This document shows positions 27,005 through 38,117 of a DNA stretch of 64,000 nt, one piece after another; position 1 is the stretch's first letter; every line of letters begins with the position of its first letter. Position numbers and translations under genes: made by a program. Location of the stretch: assembly GCA_036583965.1 (NCBI GenBank), contig JAZBQD010000026.1, forward strand, positions 3,407,400 to 3,471,399, in the 5' to 3' direction. Source of the stretch: Prunella strophiata (taxonomy: Eukaryota > Chordata > Aves > Passeriformes > Prunellidae). The notes below the pieces were generated by a model. It saw only the letters and a list, made by a program, of their open reading frames with translations, made no database searches and was not told the DNA's origin.

Positions 27005-27265
27005 CAGCAGGATCGCGGTCAGCGCTGCTGAGCTCCTGCCCTGCCCTGCCACAAACCCCACCTGAGCACAGCCTGTGACCCAGCCTCTGGCCGAGCCCAG
27101 CAACTCCTGCTGCAGGGGTGCAGCACCCCGGGGAGGGCTCCTCAGCCTGCCCATGGCAACCGGGAGAGGATTCCAGCTGAGATGTGCTCATCCTTCCCGG
27201 CAGCGAGCGCGGGCACAGCGGGAGCCGTGGGCGGGTGAGGACGGATCTGCCCCGTGGCACCAGGG
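27005..27265 (+). promoter_or_regulatory. CpG-rich patch with RFX X-box-like motif, possible promoter
   Basis: About 15 CpGs in 260 bp of otherwise CpG-poor DNA. CTGCCCATGGCAAC at 27147-27160 resembles the RFX-binding X-box (GTNRCCATGGYAAC), with mismatches only in the left half. A donor-like GGCGG|GTGAGG follows near 27235. This fits a promoter and first exon on the plus strand, but no downstream exon was found. Confidence 0.3.
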
Positions 27266-29798
27266 ATTGGTGCCTGGGCCCTTTCCAAGCTCCCAGCTCT
27301 GGATCCCACCACTGAAATGCTGGGTTTTCTGCACAAACAGAGCTCTTCCCTCAGGGCTTGTGCTGCACGGATTTGGGACGTGGTGGATGAACGAAGAGTC
27401 TCGTGTCTGCCTTGTCTGCTGGTATTTATTGCAGTGGCTTGCACATTTCTGGTTGTTCTTGCATGTTTACCTGACACCTCTCACCTCAGAGACTGCTGCA
27501 GGTGAACTCTTCTGTTGTCCCACAAGTGCAAGGACTGGGGAGAGGGATGGGTGGATCTTGGTTGAAGTCAGACCCTTCCTTGACAAGGTATAATAAGCTT
27601 TAGGGAGCTCTTCTAAATCCCAGTCTAGGACCTACCCTGTAAATACACAACACACAAATGAGAGCAATATTTCACATATAGGCTACAGAGGTGAAGTTTT
27701 GATTGTAGAGCTGAGATGACCATACAAAACCACTGACATAAATCACATTTTTAACCAGGAACTTCTCTGGAGACTCTTTCTCCAGCTACAGACTTTGCTT
27801 TTATAATTTGTGCCTTCACTGTTGCAAGGCCAGACTCCTTCACTGTGCCCAGTGTGGTGTCAAGACTTAAGCAAGCCCATTTTCCAAGGCTGGTGCAGAC
27901 CCTGACAGGATGCTTGTCAGCAGTATCTGTTACTGGGTTGTTTGTCCCTGAGCACATTAGGCTTTGTTTGAAGCAGGGTTTTGGGGGGATTTTGGCCACA
28001 TTTTGGAGGTGTTAGTTCTTCAGTTTGATGGAGAAGGAGCCTTCCTCCCTTCAGCAGACACAGCCTGGCGTGCTGAGTGTGTTTGGAGCCGCCTGCCCAA
28101 GCAGACCCTGGAGCTGTGGAAGAGCCCTGTCTTCCCACACAGCCTTTTGGTGTGAGAATTGGAATATCAGAGCTTTTGGGTGGCAGTGAGGGCTCTCTCC
28201 AGGCTGTTTCTGGCTGCACAGCTCTGTTTGGGGGGAAAAATCCACAAGTGGGATTGGAGGTGAAATCCTTTGGCTTGTCCTGCATTTCCCCTGGGTGGCA
28301 GGAGCACGTGGAACTGTTAATATTTAAACTGCTGACACAGTGCCTGGTGGAGGCAGCAGCTTCAGCACCACCATCCTTTGGAGAAATCTCTTGTCTGGGG
28401 GAAAGCTGCAGGATCCAAACCAAACTGCCAGCACGGAATGCCCAGGCTGCCCCAAAGCAGGCACTGGGGCTGCAGCTGGGCTGAGTTGGTGATTTCTGTT
28501 CTCCAGGCTGAGAGTGGCTTGCAAGGACTTTGCAGCACAGAATCTGTCAGATGACATTTTACAAGACAACTGGCTGGATAATGTTTGCTGTTCTTTTTTT
28601 CCACCTTCAAAAATCTGCATTTTGTCAAAAAACTGTAAAAAAAAAAAAATGTCAAGTTGTGGTGATTCAAATGAAATGTTCTTCAGCTGCATTGAAATAA
28701 CAGACTTTATTTCATTTAAGTTTCAGTATCAACTCTGCTCTCAATTTGTCTGTTTCTGAATTTCCATTCTTCTGCCTTTGCCTGCCTGAAATTAGACAAT
28801 GAAAATGGAGCTGATACAGATAGAAACACAATTTATTCTTGAAGACAAAATGCTCCAAAGACATACCAACAAAAAATGAAATAGTTTTGACATCGAAGAT
28901 TTCACATGCATTAAAGATATCACTTTTAAATTTCCAAATAATTTTTTTCCTTTTTTAGAATCTCTAGTCTCTCCCATATTGAAGAGGCCTTGTATTTGCT
29001 TTAATGCATGGTAGCTGGCAGAGCAATGCACTAAACCCTGCCTTGTTGCTCCCTTCCAAACTCTTGGAGGTTGATCTGCAGAGGCATTTCCTGCAAATGG
29101 AGTTGGACTAACATTCTTCCATGCTGTTATACAAAGTGATCTGGAGGATTTCTTTCCAGCCTCAAGAGAATTTCTGGGATAAACCAGTCTGAATATGCTT
29201 TAATGTCTTTAAAAACTCTGCATGTCACTTTGGATATTATTATTGTGCAACACAAATGCCCAAACCATTGGAAAGCCAGAGGAACCTGGATGCTTTAATC
29301 ACTTAAGGACTTGTGAAAATGTGGAGTTCTATCACTCTTTGAATAGTCAATAAATTTCCTAGCACCATTAATGATCATTAATAATTGCCTTTTGTTGGGG
29401 AGCACAGCCTCTTTAGCTTCCATCTATGCTCTTGGGGAGGATGAGACCCTCAAGAGTTTGGACACACAAGACTGAGGACCAGATGTCCAGCTCCCATGCC
29501 AGGTTTCAAATAACTTCACCTTTAAGCAAGCATGGGGTCAGTGCTTCCTGCTGATCCCATATTTGCTTAAAGCTGAATTTTTACAGGGATGAAAGAGGCA
29601 AGAAGAGAGGGAAGTGATGCTCCCAGGGCTTCCCCACTGCTGGGGCTGCAGCTGCAGCCTCTGAGCTCAGCAGGGCTTTGGGGCTTTTAGAGACAAGAAC
29701 TGTCCTAATGGCTGGTGAGGAGAGAGAAAGGTTGAATTGGCATATTTGAAGAAAAGAAGAAAATGGTTTTGTGTTATATATAGACTTCAGTGAAACAA

Positions 29799-29836
29799 AA
29801 TAAAGCCCAAAGACCAAAAAAAAAAAAAAAAAAAAA
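29799..29836 (+). other. AATAAA followed by A21, possible retrocopy 3' end
   Basis: AATAAA at 29799-29804 lies 11 nt before a run of 21 A (29816-29836). A genomic A-tail just after a poly(A) signal is the mark of a reverse-transcribed mRNA. No parent gene or target duplication was recognised upstream, so this stays a possibility. Confidence 0.3.
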
Positions 29837-30174
29837 GAAATGTTCATCCCCGTTACCTGTGAAATATCAGAGTTTTTTTGCTGAGTGAGTGGTGACTTCA
29901 GTAAGTGCTGGGGAGGGGAACCAGGACTGGATTTCACATGCTGGGGGCTGAATGCAGTTCCTGGCATGATCTTTATCCCTGACTTTCCATCCAGCAGCCA
30001 CACTGGTCCCACTGGCAGTAGGTCCAGGCTGGGAAGAGCTCTGGACATGGGATGCCCAGCTGGAGCATTTCAGGCACTGTAAATATTCCTGTTTTCCTGC
30101 CTGAGCATGGGGGAGCAGCAGCTCTCTGCTTCAGGGGTGCAAGGATGGCCCTGTCAGTGGCCAGCACACTCCTG

Positions 30175-30319
30175 TGTCATTGTTTGGTTTGTGTTTCTGA
30201 CCCTGTCATTGTTTGGTTTGTGTTTCTGACCCTTGCATTGTTTGGTTTGTGTTTCTGACCCTGTCATTGTTTGGTTTTTGTTTCTGACCCTGGCATTGTT
30301 TGGTTTGTGTTTCTGACCC
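30175..30319. repeat. 29-bp minisatellite, 5 units
   Basis: Five tandem units of 29 bp with core CATTGTTTGGTTTGTGTTTC then TGACCC; the first bases alternate between TGT, TTG and TGG. Confidence 0.96.
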
Positions 30320-30750
30320 TTGCACTTCTGCTCACACCACAGAGGTGTGGAGCAGACCAAGCTGGAGAGCAGAGCCTGGGTGGGGAATGGATTTTGGCCT
30401 GGGAACATCACTTTGCACCCCAGGGAAGTGGGGATTCAAGGCCAGCTCCCTCCTTTTCCTGCCATCATCACAATCCCACCTTCCAGCATCCCCCACGTCC
30501 CCACAGTCCCTCCATGGGTGACAACAGAGTCCCCCACCCCCCTGGCTGGACAGGCAGCCTGACTTGAACATCCAAAGACCTCTAGGTGACCTTTTGAACT
30601 TTCAAAAATAAATTTGGGAGCTTAAGTCTGGTCATTAAATACCTCCATGTCTTGCTGGAAGTGCATCAGTCATTTCTGAAAATGGTCCTGTCTGGTTCCC
30701 TTTAGTTCAGCATGGCAAAGCCTACAAGGGCTTGAATATTTCACTTGCTT

Positions 30751-31315
30751 TTGGAAATAGGACTGAAAAGCCCTCGAAAATGAAGAATTCCTGGTCTTTG
30801 TTCCTCAGAGTTAGGGTAAGTCACTCACCTTGTAGTGGAAAAACAAGAGTGGGAATTTATTCTAATTTTCCCCTCTGCTCTAGGCAGTGTCATGGAGCTT
30901 GAGCACATTCCAGCTCTTGGTTCAAGCCAGCAGAATGCTTGGAAATGCAGAAAACATTGCTTAGGTCTTAGCAGAGTCCTTGGGACACACCTTTCAGATG
31001 GCATTAACACAGCTGTGTTTAAAGCTCAGGACAAGTTTGAGTCCTCTCTATGGCAAGGCCTAAAGACAGTGCCTTGAAAATGGAAACACAGAGAACACTC
31101 AGACCAGCAGAGAGGACTTGATTGTTTCACCTTCAAAGGCTGTATTTTATAAGTGTTACTTTTGTTCTGGGTAGGAAAAAAGAAAAGCACAAACCCAAAA
31201 GCTCAAGAAAGATTCCTAACCAGTTAATAACCAACAGTGTTCAAATACATTTATGTCCACATACAGCATTTGTTAAAAAAGAAATAATTTTTTTTGGGTT
31301 TTAACACCTTTTCTC
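30751..31315. repeat. Left copy of a 0.56-kb duplication
   Basis: The segment starting TTGGAAATAGGACTG and ending before an A-run is repeated at 32157-32717 with small indels and a few substitutions. On the minus strand it contains a donor-like CTACAAG|GTGAGTGAC near 30829-30830, but no convincing exon. Confidence 0.93.
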
Positions 31316-31333
31316 AAAAAAAAAAAAAAAAAA

Positions 31334-31856
31334 GAAAGAAAAAAATGAGAGAGAGAATAAATTAATGTAATAAATTAATGTACACATTACATTATTTTGG
31401 CACTGGTATGGACCATTTTTAAAAACATTTGCTGTTAGTATTTATCATGTTTGTACAAAATTGTAAACTATTTTCAAGTTTGTTGGTTTTTTTTCACTTT
31501 TGTTCAGCGTTGCCTTTCAAAAACTGTCACCACAGGAACAAAAACACCCCAAACAAAACCCCAAAAGAAAATCAAGGCAGCTCTCCTTGCCCCTCCCCAC
31601 CCTTCCCCCTGCCCTCCTGCCCAGTGTCCCTAGAAGAAGGTGAAGGAGACAGTTTTTGAAAGCACCTGGCAGCAATTGGTGACCACATCCTTCCCAGAGC
31701 CCTCCTGGCTGCCCTGGGCTCCCACAGACACAGCAAAAAGTCAAAAAGTGCCACCCACCAGTCACACCTTCCCACCTCTAGAGTAGACAAAGATGGCTCT
31801 TTAGGTCATTTTATTTTATTTCTTTGTTGGTTTTTCCTTCTTTTTTTTTTTTTTTT
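31334..31856. other. AT-rich unique stretch, no gene seen
   Basis: Between the left duplicate and the T-rich block. Minus-strand AATAAA-like motifs occur near 31810-31821. No coding feature. Confidence 0.6.
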
Positions 31857-31918
31857 GTTATTTTCTTTTTTTTTTTTTTACAAAAATTTCTACATCTAAA
31901 TCACTTTGCTAGAAACAT

Positions 31919-32066
31919 TATTTTCCTTCCTTTTTTGTTTTCCTCTTTTTTTTTTACATTAGTTAAAGCAGAATCTGCTTTTGTGAAAAAAGACAAGGAT
32001 CAAGGTCTTATTTCATGCAGAAAAATGCAAATTAAATATCATAAAATGGGTGGTTTGTTCTGGGTT
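31919..32066. repeat. T-rich segment repeated at 33157-33306 (left copy)
   Basis: About 148 bp, including TTAGTTAAAGCAGAATCTGC and AAAGACAAGGATCAAGG, found again at 33157-33306. A neighbouring 52-bp piece, 31857-31908, is also repeated at 32108-32159. The order of blocks suggests the assembler looped back through T-rich sequence. Confidence 0.9.
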
Positions 32067-32156
32067 GGTTTTTTTTTTTTTTTTGTTTTTTTTTTTTTTT
32101 TTTTTTTGTTATTTTCTTTTTTTTTTTTTTACAAAAATTTCTACATCTAAATCACT

Positions 32157-33358
<1,202 letters not shown>

Positions 33359-33359
33359 T

Positions 33360-35154
33360 TTTTTAATAACGCTGTACAGGATGCAATGCAGCCACTCAGA
33401 GTATGTTAAGATGGTTCACAGCAGTCCCTTTGATAGCACACAGTGACACTGACATTGATCCTCCTGCCCTCTTGTTGTTCAGCTGTTTGGATTTCAGGCC
33501 ACAGCAATTGTCCCCAGTCAGAGAAGATGCTGCAGCTTCTTCATCTTTGGGAGGGAGATGGATGGGTGCAGCTGGAGAGATGAGCCAGAAATGGAACAGA
33601 TTTTCCTGGGAAGATGCCCCAGCCTTGTTTTCATGTCTTTTTTGGTGCAACATCCCTGTAGTGAGCACACTGTGAGAGGGTGTTTGCCCTCCTGGGTTCT
33701 CTTTTGGAAGGGGATGTGATTTCACACAAAGACACAATATTATGACGTGCCAGGCAGTAGAAAAAGAAAGTAAAAGTGAAACAACCCACCCCACAGACCC
33801 CACCACAGCCCTGCCACCAGGGTCATGTGCATTTGCCAGGGGTTGGGATATTTCTGGGTGACTCCTGAGGCTTTCCTTTACCCTCAGTTTTTCCATTTTC
33901 TCCTCTAGCACCTAGCTGTCCTCCCAGCTAATAGAAACCCTTCTCTGTGACAACTGCTGAATCTTTCTAGGGGTTTGCTCCCTCAGAATCTTCCCCTTTG
34001 GCCTGCCAAGCACACTGCCCCCAGCCCAGTGAAGCTGTCAGATCCAGGCAGGATTTCAAGGAGATGTGCAGTTGTCAGGTCTGCTCCTGTGCTCAGACTT
34101 GAGCAAGACATGGGGCTTTGCTGGGCTGGGACTGTGTGGGTTTAATCTCTGCTTTGCCCATCCCTTTCTTGCTTCAGTGCAAGTGAAATGGGAGAGGGAA
34201 AGGTTGCCAATTCCCTTGCTAACCTTGCTAGCCTTGGCAGGGGCTGAAACTCAGGGATTTGTGCCCAGTCTCTGCTTGTGAGAGGCTCTGGGACACATCT
34301 TCCTTCTGTCTGCCTCAAAACTCAAGGGCCACAAGGGTGACAAGATCTCTAACAAAAGCCTGAAGGCTGCACTAGCAGAAGAGCTATTCCAGTCCAAAAC
34401 AGCCACCGTGGGTCCCCAGCTGTCCCTGAGGCAGGCAGCACAGTGGTCCCCAGAGTTTCAGGTTCTGGAGGACACCGTTTCTGGAGAAAAGAGGTTAAAG
34501 CATCACCAGCTGTGGCAGCACCAGCTCTCTCACAAGGTGCACCTTGGGCTCCCACCTGACATGTCACGACACTGTGCACCAGGAGTTACCTGTTGGCCCC
34601 TGCACTGAGACCCTCTGGTCCTGCTGGGAGTGGCCATTGCAGGGCTCCAGCCCAGCCAGGGGATGGTGCTGAGGGAGAAAAGCCCAGCCAAAGGCACCAT
34701 CCCCCACAGGTGAAACGAGAGGACTCCCTTAGGGCCAGAGCCAAGACAAGCAAGTTCATCCCAGCGTGGAGCAGAGCATCTGTCAGTGCAGGGGCAGTGC
34801 CAGCTCCCTTCTCTGCAGGCAGGAGCCCAGCCACAGAGAGAAAAGCCTCTGCTAACCTGAGACAGGCTGTTCCTGCTGCTGGAAACCTGGCCACTGCCCT
34901 TGCCTGAGGCCCAAAGGGCCATCAGCATCACAACAAAGCTAAGCACAGTTTCCTTCCTTGCTGGCCTGGCTTCTCCCAGCCCATGGGACCCCAAACCCTC
35001 CCTGCAGGCTCATCAGCACCAGGGCTGGGCACCATGAGCCAGTGATGGCACATCCAGCAAAGCACACGGTGGGCAAGGCATGTCCAGAGGGCTGGGAGAG
35101 CCAAGGAAAAGATCTTTGGTCTTCATGCCTGGACACTGTCCATCAGACACCCAG
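33360..35154. other. Gene-free stretch between the two duplicated zones
   Basis: No recognised gene. A 171-codon open frame on the minus strand (33396-33911) has no domain or family look and is not called. No CR1 or LTR recognised. Confidence 0.6.
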
Positions 35155-36120
35155 CAAGGTTCCCAAAAAAACATGGACCCAGCATCTAATTAAGTGAAAC
35201 AATTAACTCTGGTGCTTCCCCACACGAGAGCACTGAGAGCTGGGAGGCATTAGGCTTCACAGAAGGTGAACCAACACGGATCCACTGTTTAAAACACATA
35301 CTGGAAGAGAAATTATCATCCCCTTCAAAAAAATAACATTACTCACCACTATAACTGTTTCATCCTTTCTGGGGGGAAAAGTCTGCCAGGCATAAATGCC
35401 AAGCTCAGCCTGTGCAAATGATTAAAATGTGCATCCCTGGATCATCAATGGTCTATCACGTCTCCTCTCCTCCACTTGTCACACACATATCCAGTATTAT
35501 TCAGGGAGTGCTTTCTGCCCCTGGCACTGGCAAGCTGTGGCTGTCTTAGATGGGAGCAGACGTGGCATGGGGCTGGGGAGGGGAGCTTTGGGATGCTGTG
35601 GGTCCATTGTCTCTGTGGTGACACTCCCAGATTCTGGGAGCAAGGCACTGCACTTTGTGGCAGGGCACAGTGCAGTGCAGGAGCTCGTGCCCACACAAGC
35701 CCCCATTGTTTTGTCTCAGCAAAGCTGAGCTTGGCTCCCCACCAGTCCTGGTGGCCTGGTCAGCAGCAGAAAGGGCTGATGGGGGGCTCTGGGGCTGCCC
35801 CACGCTGATGCACTCCAGCCTTTCTGCTGAAGAATGGCCTTTCCTAAGAGGACTGAGACTCTCCTTAGGTCTGCCTTCCACATAAAGTGTTGGTTTGCTT
35901 TGTTTTTTTCCTTTTTGGTCTTGCTGCAATAACACAAACAGGACATTTACTGGCTCCACTGCAGAGAAGCCACACTTTCTGCCCCATGGAGGCAAGACTG
36001 TCCTCTGCTTTTCCAAAGCTACTAAACACAAGACAGGCAATTCCAGTTCAGCCTCCCACTGCCTTCTCATTACCCCATTTATCCAAGGGGCAGCTGACAC
36101 CATCCTCCCCTTCCTCACCA
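35155..36120. repeat. Left copy of a 0.96-kb duplication flanking the assembly gap
   Basis: This segment, starting CAAGGTTCCCAAAAAAACAT, is repeated almost base for base at 36628-37588. Differences are mostly single-base indels in homopolymers and a few substitutions. The copy ends within 8 bases of the N-run. No coding content is recognised in either copy. Confidence 0.95.
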
Positions 36121-36127
36121 CATCCTG

Positions 36128-36627
36128 NNNNNNNNNNNNNNNNNNNNNNNNNNNNNNNNNNNNNNNNNNNNNNNNNNNNNNNNNNNNNNNNNNNNNNNNN
36201 NNNNNNNNNNNNNNNNNNNNNNNNNNNNNNNNNNNNNNNNNNNNNNNNNNNNNNNNNNNNNNNNNNNNNNNNNNNNNNNNNNNNNNNNNNNNNNNNNNNN
36301 NNNNNNNNNNNNNNNNNNNNNNNNNNNNNNNNNNNNNNNNNNNNNNNNNNNNNNNNNNNNNNNNNNNNNNNNNNNNNNNNNNNNNNNNNNNNNNNNNNNN
36401 NNNNNNNNNNNNNNNNNNNNNNNNNNNNNNNNNNNNNNNNNNNNNNNNNNNNNNNNNNNNNNNNNNNNNNNNNNNNNNNNNNNNNNNNNNNNNNNNNNNN
36501 NNNNNNNNNNNNNNNNNNNNNNNNNNNNNNNNNNNNNNNNNNNNNNNNNNNNNNNNNNNNNNNNNNNNNNNNNNNNNNNNNNNNNNNNNNNNNNNNNNNN
36601 NNNNNNNNNNNNNNNNNNNNNNNNNNN
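36128..36627. other. Assembly gap, 500 N
   Basis: Exactly 500 N, a round placeholder length, so the true gap size is unknown and may be zero or negative. Confidence 1.
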
Positions 36628-37588
36628 CAAGGTTTCCCAAAAAAACATGGACCCCAGCAATCTAATTAAGTGAAACAATTAACTCTGGTGCTTCCCCACA
36701 CGAGAGCACTGAGAGCTGGGAGGCATTAGGCTTCACAGAAGGTGAACCAACACGGATCCACTGTTTAAAACACATACTGGAAGAGAAATTATCATCCCCT
36801 TCAAAAAAATAACATTACTCACCACTATACTGTTTCATCCTTTCTGGGGGAAAAGTCTGCCAGCATAAATGCCAAGCTCAGCCTGTGCAAATGATAAAAT
36901 GTGCATCCCTGGATCATCAATGGGTCTATCACGTCTCCTCTCCTCCCTTTGTCACACACATATCCAGTATTATTCAGGGAGTGCTTTCTGCCCCTGGCAC
37001 TGGCAAGCTGTGGCTGTCTTAGATGGGAGCAGACGTGGCATGGGGCTGGGGAGGGGAGCTTTGGGATGCTGTGGGTCCATTGTCTCTGTGGTGACACTCC
37101 CAGATTCTGGGAGCAAGGGACTGCACTTTGTGGCAGGGCACAGTGCAGTGCAGGAGCTCGTGCCCACACAAGCCCCCATTGTTTTGTCTCAGCAAAGCTG
37201 AGCTTGGCTCCCCACCAGTCCTGGTGGCCTGGTCAGCAGCAGAAAGGGCTGATGGGGGGCTCTGGGGCTGCCCCACACTGATGCACTCCAGCCTTTCTGC
37301 TGAAGAATGGCCTTTCCTAAGAGGACTGAGACTCCCCTTAGGTCTGCCTTCCACATAAAGTGTTGGTTTGCTTTGTTTTTTTCCTTTTGGTCTTGCTGCA
37401 ATAACACAAACAGGACATTTACTGGCTCCACTGCAGAGAAGCCACACTTTCTGCCCCATGGAGGCAAGACTGTCCTCTGCTTTTCCAAAGCACTAAACAC
37501 AAGACAGGCAATTCCAGTTCAGCCTCCCACTGCCTCCATTACCCCATTTATCCAAGGGGCAGCTGACACCATCCTCCCCTCCTCACCA
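36628..37588. repeat. Right copy of the gap-flanking duplication
   Basis: Starts directly after the last N with the same sequence as position 35155, and runs on into unique DNA at 37589. The position against the gap suggests a false duplication of one locus rather than a biological tandem repeat. Confidence 0.95.
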
Positions 37589-37885
37589 AACTCCAGCTAC
37601 ACTAAGGCATAATCTCTGGGAAGAGACCAGAGATTGGGATTTAGCACACAGCCTCCTCCTGCTGGCCTCAGGGGTGGTGGGATCAAACACTGAAAAGTTA
37701 CTTACATACCATCACTTCCACCTCTACTGCCCACCTCTTCTGTGCTGCACTCACAGGTGGATCAGGGAGCCAGCCCCAAGGTCACCATCCCAGCACCTCT
37801 GTGCAGGCACAGGCACAGGTCTGCCCTCCAATCCTGTGGGAAAAGTCTGGGGAAATAGTTATAGTAGCCTGAAGGTCAGTGCTTC

Positions 37886-37947
37886 TTTATTATACTTGTC
37901 ACCTTTCAGCTGTTCTTTACTTCTGAATGTACAGAACCATTTTTATT
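37886..37947 (-). promoter_or_regulatory. Pair of minus-strand AATAAA signals, candidate distal poly(A) site
   Basis: Two canonical hexamers on the minus strand, at 37942-37947 and 37886-37891, separated by 50 nt of AU-rich sequence. This is typical of an mRNA 3' end and would give GABRB4 a 3' UTR of about 5.8 kb. Confidence 0.35.
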
Positions 37948-38082
37948 TGGTTTACATCAAGACATTAGAAATCAAACAACTTTTTTTTTCTTAAAAAAAA
38001 AAAAAAAGGAACAAAAGGAAATGAAAAATAAAACCCAACACTATATACATCTTCTCTTCCCCAGTCTCTGCTCCCCTCCCTC

Positions 38083-38117
38083 CCACCTTTCCACCCTCCC
38101 TCCCTCCCTCCCTCCCA
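38083..38117. repeat. (CCCT)n-like pyrimidine repeat
   Basis: Short CCCT-rich tract, pure units from about 38093 to 38116. Confidence 0.85.

Larger units (their letters stand above)
25746..30174. other. Gene-free stretch
   Basis: No gene recognised. It contains a 29-T run at 26689-26717, the CpG patch at 27005-27265 and the possible retrocopy end near 29.8 kb, listed separately. Confidence 0.6.

Noticed and set aside
30815..30840. Donor-like CTACAAG|GTGAGTGAC on the minus strand, considered as exon end
   Set aside because: No acceptor-bounded coding frame with family resemblance upstream, and the site lies in a duplicated, unreliable part of the assembly.
33396..33911. 171-codon minus-strand frame
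   Set aside because: No recognised family or splice context; composition like surrounding non-coding DNA.
35546..36669. Long frames crossing the N gap
   Set aside because: Open only because N positions cannot hold stops.
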